Source: Polytrichum commune (Eukaryota; Streptophyta; Polytrichopsida; Polytrichales; Polytrichaceae). Taken from it: DNA of 64,000 bases. The stretch spans positions 7,254,001 to 7,318,000 of the forward strand of contig OX485804.1 of NCBI GenBank assembly GCA_950295325.1. Direction: 5' to 3'. Below the pieces are notes generated by a model. The model worked only from the letters and a program-made list of their open reading frames with translations, was not told where the DNA came from and made no database searches. Below, in pieces: positions 22,394 through 33,824 of this stretch. Each line of letters opens with the position of its first letter. Position 1 is the first letter of the stretch. The position numbers and the translations under genes were made by a program.

Positions 22394-23160
22394 CATATAG
22401 ACCTTTGCTTTGTGCGACCCCAAATAGTGTCGCCACATCTTCAAGTAAGGCACTACGGCAAAGAAGTTGTTTGGCATGAGTTGGTTGTCTTCTTTGACAA
22501 CCATCGAGCTTCATGCTCCCATATGCAATGGCCATCCATCTTAAATCAACAATCCGCCATTGGCAAAGTCATTCACCCCCGTATGCACCTCAAAAGGTTT
22601 GTCAAGCTCCGCGAACTTGAGCACGGGCGTCTAAGAGAACTTGCTCTCAAGCTCCCCAAAGACTTGGTGGCAAGGCTCCTCCCACTCTTGGGATAGCCAA
22701 TTCTTCCACAAGTCGGATAAGGTCGGATAACCATCAAGCTTAACGCTCTCATATGCAATGGCCATCCATCTTACGTTAACCATCCGCCAATGGCAAAGTC
22801 ACTCGCCCCCCCGTATGCACCTCAAAAGGTTTGTCAAGCTCCGCGAACTTGAACACGGGTGGCAAAGACAACTTTGTATTAAGCTCCCCAAAGACTTGGG
22901 GACAAGGCTCATCCCACTCTTGGGATAGCCCTTTCTTTCACAAATCGCACTAGGTTCGACAACCATTAAGCTTAATGCTCCCATATGCAATGGGCATCCA
23001 TCTCGGATCAACATCCGCCAATGGTAAAATTACTCGCCCCCATATGCACCTCAAAAGGTTTGTTAAAGTCCGCGAATTTAAGCACGGGCGGCGAAGAGAA
23101 CTTGTTTTTGAGCCCCCCAAAGGCTTGGTGACAAGGCTCATCCCACTCCTGGGATAGCCA
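22394..23160 (-). repeat. Three tandem RT-RNase H junction modules, element A, with proximal RNase H
   Basis: The landmark tagcc at 22694, 22926 and 23155 gives periods of 232 and 229 bp. 22394-22560 is the start of RNase H (KLDGCQRRQPTHAKQLL...) up to the B insertion point. Confidence 0.87.
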
Positions 23161-23960
23161 TTTTCCTCAATAAGTTGAATAAGGTCCTAGGAACCTTAGA
23201 AAACTCTCGAATGAAGTTGTGGTACTAATTGGCTAGGCCAACAAATGACCTAAGCCCTTTTGAATCAAGGGCCAATTCTCCTTTTGGATTGCCTTGACAT
23301 TCTTCATGTTCGTCCACCAACTTCATTTATCACCACATACCTCAAGAGCTCAATCTCTCGTTGAGCAAAGTTATTTTTCACTTCTTGGCGGTAATTTTTT
23401 TTTTTTTGGGCAACACATTGGTGAATACATCCTTGTATTTCACCAACATCACACAATTGTTGTTTGGGGGAGGCCCATCTTTCCTAGCCTCCCCATACGT
23501 TCCTTGGAGTTGCTCCAATTGAACCACGACCATTATGCTTTCTATTTTTCATTTGATCCATTAAGACCAAATTCAACTTAGGTCCTCCTACCATAGGAGT
23601 CCTTGTCAATTTGAACTTCAATTCTTTGCCATTATGACACATCATAATGCACCGCAAGCACACCGGCTTGCACCTCACATCTATCATGTAAGTTTCAAAG
23701 AAGACGGCCTTCACAATGACATGCATTTTATCTATTTCACTTGGTGTGAAATTTTGACAAAAATCCAATGTCCCACATTGAAAGGTTACATGCATCGCGG
23801 CCTCCTTTGTCTCATGCGGTTTGCCCTTTCCAAACCGCACCTTGGTGGGCTTGCCCGCTCTATCAATCGGCAAGCCCTAACTCCCTTGTGAATTTTGGGC
23901 TCAAGAAGGAATGGCTTGCCTCTTTGTCAACCCATGAGACAATTCTCCCATTCATTTGAG
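23161..23960 (-). pseudogene. RT junction, linker and protease remnant, element A
   Basis: Same structure as in 0 and B: RT end (GLRSFVGLAN) near 23240, absence of the catalytic core, the linker frame 23873-23484, and VDKEASHS in place of the protease DTG motif near 23905-23925. Confidence 0.75.
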
Positions 23961-24009
23961 CCTCAAGGTACAAAAGACTTGGCCTTGGCTAAAGGCTACT
24001 AGCCTAGGC

Positions 24010-24330
24010 CACAATGCCATCGTCTTACATTCGGTCCTCGGCAACTTGGCTTGGCTTGGTCCGCAAAGCCAACTTTAAACATTTCGTCCGCGGGACAAAT
24101 TGGTTTGGTGCCACAAAACCAATTTCTAATAGTTTGTCCGCAAAACAAACATGTTTTGCCTTGGTAGCACAAAGCCACCTTCCCACACTCCGTCCGCGGC
24201 ACGAACATGAATTGCCTTGGTAGGACAAACCCACCTCCCAACATTCCGTCCGCGGCACAAGTATGATTTGCTTTGGAAGCATAAAGCCACCTTTCAACAT
24301 TCCGTCCGCGGCTCCAACATGTTTTGCCTA
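24010..24330 (-). repeat. Cys-rich tandem repeats of gag, element A
   Basis: About five head-to-tail units of roughly 50-56 bp. Each contains a ccgcggacgga-type core and codes Cys-rich text in shifting frames (for example CLFCGQTIRNWFC). They sit where Gag zinc knuckles belong. Element 0 has about two and B about one. Confidence 0.65.
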
Positions 24331-24939
24331 AGTAAAATGGACCAAACAATTTGCACTCATTTCTTTGGGACCTACTTTGGCTAAAGCCACTTGTGGTGAT
24401 GCGCCGCTAATCTTTTCTTTGGGACCATCGGCTTCAATGCTCTTGCAAACTTGATGGTCCCCACCATGTCCTCAAGAAGCCTTGGGGACTTAAACAAGGC
24501 ATCCACCACCCGCTTTTAAAACCTCACCTAAAAGGATGCATTTCTTAGAAAGCTTGTCCATTTTAGGTGTATCCTTCATTTATGCGTATGAATAGCGCAC
24601 ATAGGCCTTAAGAGGCCCCGGGTGCCTCATTAGCACCAAATTCATTATAACATCAATACCCTCCAAGCATTTTGTATTGGAATTTCAATCCAACATTAAT
24701 GCCCTCCAAGGTTTTGGGTGCATTCGGTATTCTAGGCCCCAAATGTTTTTTTTGAGGTGTGCGGGAGCCCTTTCAAAGGACTCCACCAATTTCCTTACCA
24801 AATGCACCATCATGCCCACCATTGTCATTAGAACCAATGGTATGGTCAAATTCCCTTTACACATGATCTTTGTTCCAATTTGAGCCTCACAACCTTTTGG
24901 AAACCCCGGGCTAACCATAATAACCCGTTTGATAGCCAT
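24331..24939 (-). pseudogene. gag remnant, element A
   Basis: Starts at the shared ATG (24939) with MAIKRVIMVSPGFPKGCEA. The frame stays open to about 24685, then breaks. Homologous to 1222-1740 of element 0. Confidence 0.75.
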
Positions 24940-24972
24940 GTCTCCCTCAAAATGCTAGCTCAAATATTGGAA

Positions 24973-24988
24973 CCCTGCTCTGATACCA
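24973..24988 (-). other. Primer-binding site of element A
   Basis: CCCTGCTCTGATACCA on the + strand, complementary form of the tRNA-Met primer-binding site, two bases from the LTR. Confidence 0.9.
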
Positions 24989-24990
24989 AG

Positions 24991-25963
24991 TGTCGCAACC
25001 CTTGCTAGGGCCCTTAATAATCTTGCCAATTTTCAATTCTAGCAAAGGTTACGAGTCGCTAAGCCTTCGCATTCCGCCATGCTAATGGATAGCTCCTCTT
25101 ACCCCGGACCAATAGTTCATAGGAGGGAACCAACCCTCCTACTTTGCTTTCGGGACTCACCCCTTAATCGGTAACCCATTTCCCCAATGTGGACTTCCAT
25201 CCATGGAAGTCCAATCCTATGTTGATCATCGCGTTGCCGGAGCAACACTACAACAACCCGAAGCATACTAGGCAACTATGGCCTCACAATAGGCCAAAGC
25301 CCATGGAGGCCTTGCCGTTCGGCCTCGGGTGGGTGAGGCCACACCACCTCACCCATATAAGCCTCTAGGACTTCACGCGGGGCCCCTACCCCACCGTCAA
25401 CCAACCTCTTGTCTCCCTACCAAGAGTTGGGGCCAAGTGGACATTTTCCTTTAGCAGCTGGGCCTAGAAGCCCCCAGCAGCTTCAGACCATCATAACTTC
25501 CTTGTATGATGTCTGATTCCAGCAACCAACCACTCCATCTTCATCTACGCTTCACGTAGATGCCGATGGACTCCTCACTTGCCCCATTCGGGCAAGTCTT
25601 GAGGAAGTTATGCCTGTTTGAACCTTGGCAGTCCCGGGAATCACTCCCAGCCACTGCTGTACCAGGGCGCTGTCCCGGGACAGCACCCCACTCAAATGGC
25701 CATAACTCCTAGCTCACACCTCCGATTGAGGTGTTCTTGAGCATTCTAGAATCACCACGCCATGAGCTACGCATAGCTCATGGCCTCACCCTCATGCCTC
25801 CTAGTCTTTGTGGGTGGGAGGCGTTCCCAACGCCCGGGGCCCTCACCCACACTAGGATCACTTGGGCCCTCTCACCAACGGCGCCACAAGTCCCGGGTGT
25901 CACTCCGGGGTCCCCCTTGTGCCCATGGTGTTTCGGCCACTCCTCATGGAGAGGTGCGCGACA
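24991..25963 (-). repeat. 5' LTR of element A
   Basis: 973 bp, TG...CA. Followed on the + strand by the duplication GTCAG (25964-25968) and directly by the coding sequence of exon 8. Confidence 0.94.
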
Positions 25964-26011
25964 GTCAGGGTGGAGGGTACGGAGCCTGTGAGGTTGTTGT
26001 CTTGTAGAAAG
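25964..26011 (-). pseudogene. Exon 8, 5' part, upstream of the insertion
   Basis: After an AG acceptor it codes FLQDNNLTGSVPSTL, a leucine-rich repeat, and is cut by the LTR of element A. Restoring the exon needs only removal of the element and one GTCAG. Confidence 0.9.
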
Positions 26012-26167
26012 CTGATGGAAGAGGCAAAAATGAATGAATTTGCAAGTCATAAAATTGTTTGCTCCATGAATTGCAACATAATTTGTGTCAGAGTACGCCA
26101 ATCTATAAGGTGGTGTTTATCAATTATGTATGTTGCAATAGCTTTGAGGTATGGTAAAGATTCTCAC

Positions 26168-26743
26168 ACTTCTTTCAAGGTTGGGATGGTTCCCAAAGAA
26201 GCCGGGATAGTACCAGTTAGGTCATTGTGTTGCAGATGCCTGCACAAAAATCATTGCCAAAGTACATCAATCCATACGTCTATGTGCTAACTTGGGGCAA
26301 TCTGACAAGTCAGAATTGAATCCCCAACAGCTAGTTTCATATTGATCCAAGCAGATTTGAAAAATTGTGAATGTCTCACTCACAATGACGTTAAACTTTG
26401 AAGTGCACTTAAATCTGGAATGCTCCCTGTGAAGTAGTTGTCATCCAAAAACCTGCGGGACTTCAAAATTTAGTTAGTTAGATAGATAGATAGATAGGTA
26501 GATACACAGCCATGAAGAGTCCCTACACCAGAGAATTACTACAACGTCTTGGTGGTGGATGCAAAAAACAAAATAACCAAGCTCCCAAACACACTAGCAT
26601 GTTGACCACATGGAAAATGTTTCTCATTGGAAATTGATAAACTCATGCAATAGAGTGGATGAGGGACTTACAAGGATGTAAGCGCAGTCAAATTAGCAAA
26701 ACTTGCAGGTATTTGCCCTGTTAAATTGTACGAGGACAATGTT
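26168..26743 (-). CDS. Exons 5-7: leucine-rich repeats, one per exon
   Basis: Exon 5 (26743-26672, 72 bp) reads LSSYNLTGQIPASFANLTAL; exon 6 (26452-26384, 69 bp) LDDNYFTGSIPDLSALQSL; exon 7 (26239-26168, 72 bp) LQHNDLTGTIPASLGTIPTL. All start and end in the same codon phase, so each exon is one exchangeable LRR unit, as is usual for LRR-I receptor kinases. Confidence 0.92.
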
Positions 26744-27164
26744 CTACATAGAAGATGCACACATCAAAATGAATAAAGAGAATACCCATTTATGTTCACT
26801 GATTGAGTGCAAATGGACTAAACAGAAGGTTCTCAAAAAAATTATATACGTGATCTTACTTCATATCTAGAACAACACTTCGTATAGTCATTTTTTATTA
26901 TTCAAAACATAATTGATTCTATCATCAATATATTCCAACACTATACAGGGCAATCACAGAGTGATGGACCCATCTATATGTATTCACCAAGTGATCATAA
27001 CTTGTCAAATGTGCCATCACATCATTTACTCATGCGTAAATATATACTAGGAAAATAAAACTAGCATAAATGTACCAGTCTCAATCATATAACAAACTTC
27101 TCCTTCGTAAGGTAGCATAATATATGCATATATCTTCATGCATTCAACATGCAAAAATGCTTAC

Positions 27165-27276
27165 ATTGTAGTGACCCTTGGAACGGCCCCAGCTGAACAT
27201 GTGACCCATTCGATAGGCACAGGAAGGCATGGATCTCCACCATAGCTCAACGTTAGATTTAATGCCATTCTGATTG
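27165..27276 (-). CDS. Exon 4: GDPC linker between malectin-like and LRR domains
   Basis: Codes AIRMALNLTLSYGGDPCLPV and IEWVTCSAGAVPRVTT. The GDPC-type motif followed by W..C is the conserved junction between the malectin-like ectodomain and the LRRs. Acceptor TTACAG, donor AT|GTAAGC. The adjoining introns (26744-27164 and 27277-27845) show nothing further. Confidence 0.9.
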
Positions 27277-27845
27277 CTGTAATTGCAAGAGCTATTGACA
27301 ACCACCAAAGAAACGTTAGTCTTACACTTGTTCTAGAAAAACGACAAAAAGAAGTTGCATGGGATCAACTTTAAGTAAGGTAGACCTACTTCCATTAGTC
27401 AAGTCTAAGTTAACTTCTGTGCCACTAAGAGCACTGAAAAAAGTTATTTCTATTGAAACGAAATGACATGAACCGTGAGTTGAAATCACAATGCTGCACC
27501 TTCCAAAGTCTTAAGACTTAGTCTGACTCAAATGAAAGTACAATGATGCAAGGCAAGCACACCTATAGTCATCCTTTCAACACATTACATCGCTATTACT
27601 AAACCACCATGATTCTTGTTGGGACTTCTTGGTAATTGGAAAAGGATTTCACCACATCTTCGAATGTAGTGTATGGATGTGCCATGACAATTAATAATGA
27701 GATTTTCCAAGTATTAGATGTAGCAGTGCCTATAAATAACCCTAGGCTCTCATGTTCGAACCATGTTCCTTTCAGGCATGAATCTACAGAGGTTGCTTTT
27801 GGATATTTTATCACAATTTCAGTGCAGTTACCATACATCACTCAC

Positions 27846-28348
27846 CATCGGCCTTGTTAGTAGGAGCCGTGAATGTTAACGGGAACTGGACATGAAGCTC
27901 GAATGCATTCAAAATTGGAGAGCGGGCAGATTGGACAGTGGGTTCAAGTTGGATTTTGAAGCTTGCGTCAAACGTGTAATTCTGAAAGTAGATCAAATCA
28001 GCCCGGAAGGCGCCACCCGTGTAATTGTAAGGGTTGACGTAGGTTGGCGTGTAGCCTCCCATAATGATGTTGAAAGACCTTGAAGTCGCATTTGCATTTG
28101 AGTCCAATTCTGCAAAGTAATACTGCATCAAGCTTGTGAAAGATGCACTTCCCAATGCTGAAGTGATGGAAGTAAACTGCATGGTCAATGCAGTGGCAAT
28201 AGTCAGGGACGAGGTTTGGCCACTTTGCATTACGACCGAAGGGGGATTCAGAACATATGTATTTGACACTGGTGTTGCTACCGAGAGTGCTGTCGAAGTA
28301 CTGTCGTTGTAGGGCGTCCAAATGCGGTCATATGCATCATCCGGATAT
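27846..28348 (-). CDS. Exon 3: second half of the malectin-like domain
   Basis: Begins YPDDAYDRIWTPYN, the diagnostic motif of plant malectin-like domains (PF12819), and ends NAFELHVQFPLT..TNKAD before the donor GATG|GTGAGT. Open throughout. Confidence 0.92.
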
Positions 28349-28833
28349 CTGCAAAAAATTTAGTAAACTTGTGAGCAAGTTTGAATACATTCTTGATGCT
28401 GTAGACTTGAAGGCTTCTTTACGTCCAACGTTTATTTAAGTTTCAGAAAACATTAAATCTAAGAGTTGCATTCATAGGATAAGCATTCTTCAAGGGTATA
28501 AAGTTTCGTGGAAATGGTAATCCATTCCTACTAGGGAGGGGTTTGGATGGTGACCCATGCTTTAGAAAACTTGTAAACCTTTTACTAACCTGTACACACA
28601 CCGTCTCAAAGAACTCCTCTCAATGCTCTCTTTCTGAACATTTTACTCCTCTTTGTGTAATAGCACTTTATCAACCCGTTAAAAACATTAGAAGTGACTT
28701 AGAAAAAGTTGTTCTATAGAGGGGAGTTGCCACCCCGCACGGGCAAATACATAAGAACCAAGTCATCAAAGTCTTGAAGGCATTGCATATCTCTCAATAT
28801 GTCATTAGGAGTAGGAATGTGACGAGGACTCAC

Positions 28834-29386
28834 CTGACTACCACACTGCCACCGATATTATACCGGAAAAGCTTTAAGTAGAAATTCCCATCCAGAAGGC
28901 TTGTTTCTGAGTAAGCACCGGCTTTATATGTGCGGAGCTCCAAAGACGAAATGAAAGGATTGCTCCCACCGGTTTGATCGCGAATCAAGCAGAAGTCAAT
29001 TGTATTCTTCGTAGCCATGTATAAATGTTCATATATGGTGGTATAGCCATTATTCAAGCTACTTGCGTCTAAATTCCATACTTGAGTTGCGTCGATCGAT
29101 ACATTGAATGATGGTTTTGTGGCAGCATTGTCATATGAGCCGTACCAAAAACTGTAGCGGATCATGTAAGCCATGCCCACGACCGTGCCCGGCAATACGT
29201 AGCAATACTTTTTCCGAGGCTCATCAAAGTATCGAAGCGTTGAAAATGCTTGTGCCCACACCGAGCTACCAGGAACATTGGCGAAGTTTTTCCCAACAGA
29301 GGTGTAATTACCATCGGGCACCCAGTATACACCCGTAATGGAATCCGTGTAAGCTGCTGTAGCGCCACAGTCGATGCTAATGAACC
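28834..29386 (-). CDS. Exon 2: first half of the malectin-like domain
   Basis: Begins GFISIDCGATAAYTDSITGV, the usual start of the malectin-like ectodomain, and includes RYFDEPRKKYCYVLP and the WNLDASSL region. Ends at the donor AG|GTGAGT. The intron towards exon 3 (28349-28833) shows nothing further. Confidence 0.93.
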
Positions 29387-30508
29387 CTGAAAATATCAAC
29401 CAAGTAGGTGTGTAGATCTCAAATTAGGCATAAATGATGTACATGAGGTTATGGAAACACTTCAAATGGAATTTCTCCTCAATGACTCAATAGGTAGGTC
29501 CATCTGATGCGATTCCATTTGTGAGCTTACGTTGGACAATCATCTGCCTTACGCTATACAAGCAAGGTACGTGGGCATTAGGTGCTCACTCTTCTTAATC
29601 ACACACCTGCATTGCATGGTATATGGAAAGGCTTGTAGATAAGAACAAACTCCAGAAAGACACTAGATATATATAACTCGTGATTTAGGCGTAAATGATG
29701 CATGAGGTTTGAAGGAAATGTTTCCAATGTATTGTCATCAATGATTCAGTGGGTCCATGTACAATGTGATTCCATTTGTGAACTCTGATTGGACAGTCAT
29801 GTGTTTTACGTTTATAGAAACAAGGTGTGAGGGACTTAGGTGCACACTCTTCTTCATCGCAGACCTATATTTGAGCAGTCCATATATGGCAAGGCTTGAA
29901 TTCAAGAACACACACAAAGAAAGACACTTGATGCATATCTTCATTTAGAATCAAATGATGCATGGGCTCAAGGAAATGTTCCCAAAGTATATTTCTCATC
30001 AATGACTTGATAGGTTAGGTGTGCGTAATGTGATTCCATTTGTGAACTTTGGTTGGCGATTCATGTGCTTTGCCTTTATATGAGTATGTAAGGTATGTGG
30101 GCCTTATGTAGTCACTCTTTTGAACCAATCACCTAGATTTGGAACGTCTATGGCAAGGCTTGTAGTTAAAAAACATACACCAAGCACATACTCGCTATGA
30201 TGAGATTGAACTATGTGCTCAAACAAACCTAGACAACACTCTAGGTTCAAAAGTGAATACAATTGAGAGGGCCTATGGGATTGTCGTAAGAGAACCAGAA
30301 TCTTCACTTCGACTCCTTCAAACTTTTGCATGTCAGTTTGAAAGATAATCTTTGTGATTAGCAGTTGCTATCCAGATGAGGCAGTTCCTGATCGCATCCA
30401 GTGGCCAACATTGTGTGACATGAAGTTCGAAGTGCTCACAATAAGGCCATATGTATTACGACAATAGCATCTCAAAGACCTATACTTGAGTGAATCAAAG
30501 AGTCACAC
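29387..30508 (-). repeat. Intron 1 with a threefold tandem repeat
   Basis: Three diverged copies of a unit of about 260 bp fill roughly 29420-30200. The landmark gattccatttgtga occurs at 29511, 29768 and 30032. Nothing coding is seen. Confidence 0.75.
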
Positions 30509-30617
30509 CTGATTGAGAAGGAGCCTGTGCACATGTTGTTTGCACACTGAAGACAACTGCAACCGCTAATGCAATTAACACTTGTAAGGTCTGCACATGA
30601 TGCATCTTGTGGTCCAT
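30509..30617 (-). CDS. Exon 1: signal peptide of the receptor kinase
   Basis: From MDHKMHHVQTL the frame gives a hydrophobic core (LIALAVAVVFSV) and a likely cleavage site near TTCAQA, then the donor G|GTGTGA. An in-frame upstream ATG exists at 30722; I prefer the later Met because the signal peptide then has normal length. Confidence 0.8.
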
Positions 30618-31710
30618 CGCAACCTGCCAATCGGATTCAAATAAATGCTCAATGTTTTTGCCCATCACCAATGTGGAATTAAACAGCAACAAAATACTGA
30701 CAAGCATAATCTGCACTGTCAACTCTGCATGCAGCTGAGCAATGCTATCGAGACTAAAAGCCTATGAAGCTGAATACCAACTCAGCCTGGAACACTGCAC
30801 TTTTGTATAGTATGAAAATCAACGCTTCATCGCCTTGAGCCCCTCTAAGTTATGAGGCAAACTTCACCACCTTGAGTCTCTCAAAATTGAAAGGTATAAA
30901 TGGGAAGTTCGCTCCAACAGGAGTATGCATGTTCAAGTAAATAGGGAAAAATCCCTGTGGACGTCCTAGTATTTTGTTTTTCATGAGTAATACCAAGAAA
31001 AATAAGTGACAACTACAAGACAGAATCACCTGAAGGACATAAAAGTTATAACTTTTAAAAAGCAGCATAACATGGGCAGCAACTAAGGTCAAAGTACCCC
31101 AATTCCCATTGTTGACCATCTATTTACATAGGACATACGTACTAATTCAATACTAATTATGAGATTATTCTAGGGATGACCAAATTGTAGCTCATTGGTT
31201 GAGACAAAGAGAGAGAGAGAAAGAAGTCAACGCCCCAACACTACCAATGTTTTTTTTGGAGGGGTATGTAATCACTTTAGCCCCCAAAAACCCTTGAATT
31301 TCGTAATCATATCTAAATCACACCATGCCCAATTCCATGAACTCTATTGCATTAACCTCCTTGTGGGTTGGTGTGCATGAATAAGGGTCTCACGTGCTCA
31401 TTGTGTCCGTCCTAGCCACTTCTACCTTACAGCTTGATCTACATGCAAGATGACTTTCAATGAGTAGTCTTCCACAATGGACAAGGGAGATCATTCTTGC
31501 ACAATAGTTATGATTGAGGGAGCTTCAAGCAACCGACTTTAGGACCACACCGTGCATTTTTTTGAGAACTCTCCCATCTTGACATGATTCTAAAGAGGGA
31601 ATTGTCAAAGGCAAATTCAAAGCGATTTAATGTGTTACTAGAATGTGCTTGAGAGATCCATTGCATGAAGGTAAGCAAGCCTAGTTCGGCCACTTTGTAG
31701 TCATAAGGGG
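30618..31710. other. Upstream region of the receptor kinase gene
   Basis: Gene-free. It should hold the promoter and 5' UTR, but I cannot place a start site. A GAGA-rich run lies at about 31200-31225. Confidence 0.4.
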
Positions 31711-32520
31711 CCTATACATGATGGTTTGTGGTTAGGAGCAGAACTAAGCACAGACACCAAAAAGAACCAATTTCAAAATTAGTTATTATTCTAGACTGAA
31801 ATGTCAACAAAATTGAAGGCACCTACATGACCATTCAAAACGAAAGAGAATCTTCACTTGTCCATATCAACTCTGAGAATTATGAGGAGCATGGCTACAG
31901 TGCCAGTTCGGATTTGCAAATCATCTTGTCCTAATCATATGTTTAATATCCTACAAGATGTGCAGTGATCGACAAAAAGTGCCCGTTTTAAAACCACTTA
32001 CCTTACATCCCAATACAAGATCATGCCCTAAACTATATGTTGAGATGTAGAGGACCAAGCACCCAAGAAGACGAAGACGACTAAACTACAGAGTTTGAAA
32101 TAAGGAAATAATGAAAGAGATGGGTAGTGAGCTTCTTTAATCATTTGCTCCTGATAAAACCTCACGAGATCCAGCTTCTGAGGGATTCAAAGGATACACC
32201 CTATAAGCGGGCCTAATTCGGCTACTTATCTTAATTAGACACCTGTACTTGAGTGGTGTGTGATTAAGTATGGAATTAAGGAAGGACATTAACAGAAACA
32301 CGTTTGAGATGGAGTGCACTACCATTTCAACAATTCTAGGTTCAATAGTCAACATAATTAGAAGTATCTATATGATCATTGAAGAAGAAAGAGAATCTTC
32401 TAATTGGAACAAGTTATTCATATGACTCTAAACATTACGAGGAAAATGGCTACGGCCTCGATTTGGACTTGCTAATCGTCCTGTACTAATTGCATGTTTA
32501 TTTTTTCCTAATAGAAGTAG
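31711..32520. repeat. Two copies of a dispersed non-coding repeat
   Basis: 31715-31990 and about 32220-32510 are diverged copies of one sequence (shared stretches: caacaaaattgaaggcacct/caacataattagaagtatct and agaatcttc...gaggaaaatggctac). They are also related to 33830-34560, 37730-38200 and 63815-64000. Confidence 0.6.
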
Positions 32521-33109
32521 GCATAGTTCTTCACCATCTTTTGGTCCCAGCACATATGATGCTCAAACTCAGGCATCTCATAAGATTCCGCCAATTGAAC
32601 TACCCCAATGCTCCTCTAACAATTTAAAGCCAAATCTTGCAACTCCAGCTTGAAGGTTTGTAAATTTTTTTTTCAAAAACCTACCATCCACTCTCGCTGT
32701 TTGAACACAGGGTCAACATATACATGGGATAATATGGCCTCTGAACCATTGTTTACACTCCAATGCATTGTTTATTTCTCAGTCTAGAATCCAAAACCAG
32801 TATTGTTGCAGCCACCTCTACATTCTTCTCTCACCTCCCGGCTAACTATTTGTACCCAATATTGATCTAAAGCACAAGACATAATCGAACATCTTGAAGC
32901 ACAAATATACGTGACGTGAATCCCTTGGTTTTTGCCCCTTTTCGCTAGACGTTCCAGATATGCGAATTTTCATTAGAGTTTTGGGTTTCAGGTGTCATTA
33001 CTAGTTAATGCTAATGAAAACACGTAGTTCTTCACCATCTTTTGGCCCCAATATTTGTACCCAACATCTATTGATCTAAAGCAGCAGATCGTATGAACGA
33101 AACTCTTTG

Positions 33110-33665
33110 AAGCAGAAACGTAAGTGACACAAGCATCATCATCATCATCATCACCATAAGTGAGCTTAATGTTGATGAGGAGCAATATACCTTGAACATA
33201 CCTCCAACTACGAAAAACCTGGTACTAATAAATTCAAGAAAAATGCAGCTCCTCGTCAAATCTTCGTGGCCCACTCTGTCGAACTACCAAACTTCTTAAA
33301 CCACACATTCAAGTTATAAGGCATCATCATCATCATCATCGAGTTTGAAGCTCAATGTTGATGAGGAGAAACTCGTAATGACCTTGATCCAATTACAAAA
33401 CACTGGTACTAATAAAATCAAGGAAAAAAGCGGCTTCGCATAAAATCTTTGTGGCCCACTCGGTCGATCTACCAAAATTCTTAAACCACAAATTCAAGTG
33501 ACGAAGCATCATCATCGTCATCTAAGTGAGCTTTGCATCGATGAGGAGAAACTTGCAATGCTGTGGAGCCTACCTCCAATTACAAAGCACCAGATTATAT
33601 GCTCAAGAAAGAAGCAGCTCCTCATTATACATTCAGGGTCCACTCTGTCGATCTAGCTACCAAAC
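33110..33665. repeat. Threefold tandem repeat with ATC microsatellites
   Basis: Three units of about 185-190 bp, each carrying a catcatcatc run (near 33131, 33323 and 33507) followed by gttgatgaggag and tggcccactc-type sequence. Repeat polarity is clear; no coding. Confidence 0.8.
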
Positions 33666-33824
33666 CTCTGGAAGCACCACATGATCCTGCTCCGTAACAA
33701 TACGGTTGCATCCATCACTCCGGCCTACGTACATTCCTGACCTGCCATTCCTGACCCTAGATTTCTTTCTTCTGCGACCAATGCAACCTAACCTCCATGT
33801 ATCTGCAATTAAATAAGGTAGGCG

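Larger units (their letters stand above)
11910..25963 (-). mobile_element. Element A: Ty3/gypsy chromovirus-type retrotransposon in exon 8
   Basis: A TG...CA-ended element on the minus strand, with LTRs of 973 bp at each end and the duplication GTCAG at 11905-11909 and 25964-25968. Primer-binding site, gag, protease/RT remnants, RNase H, integrase, chromodomain and polypurine tract follow in order, but element B (15400-22388) interrupts the RNase H region. Without B the internal part is about 5.1 kb. I counted about three differences between its LTRs by eye, so it is young. Its open frames are nevertheless broken at positions shared with 0 and B. It lies in the same orientation as the host gene, so its LTR can end host transcripts early. 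Confidence 0.93.
7881..30617 (-). pseudogene. Malectin-like LRR receptor kinase gene, exon 8 split by a nested retrotransposon
   Basis: Fifteen exons on the minus strand: 30617-30509, 29386-28834, 28348-27846, 27276-27165, 26743-26672, 26452-26384, 26239-26168, 26011-25964 plus 11909-11884 (exon 8, split), 11676-11444, 11322-11123, 10577-10451, 10240-10169, 9327-9138, 8939-8804, 8246-7881. Every intron is GT-AG and every junction keeps frame. Without the insertion the product is 960 residues: signal peptide, malectin-like domain (about 38-385), GDPC motif, about four LRRs, a transmembrane helix (about 545-570) and a Ser/Thr kinase with Lys648, Asp747 in HRD and DFG at 765-767. This is the architecture of LRR-I type plant receptor kinases, which act at the plasma membrane. 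The only clear lesion is the 14-kb sense-oriented insertion in exon 8, so this allele probably makes no normal receptor unless exon 8 is skipped. The start Met could lie slightly up- or downstream. Confidence 0.9.

Noticed and set aside
24010-24330. CRISPR-like regular repeats
   Set aside because: Units are adjacent without unique spacers, decode as Cys-rich gag, and the genome is a plant.
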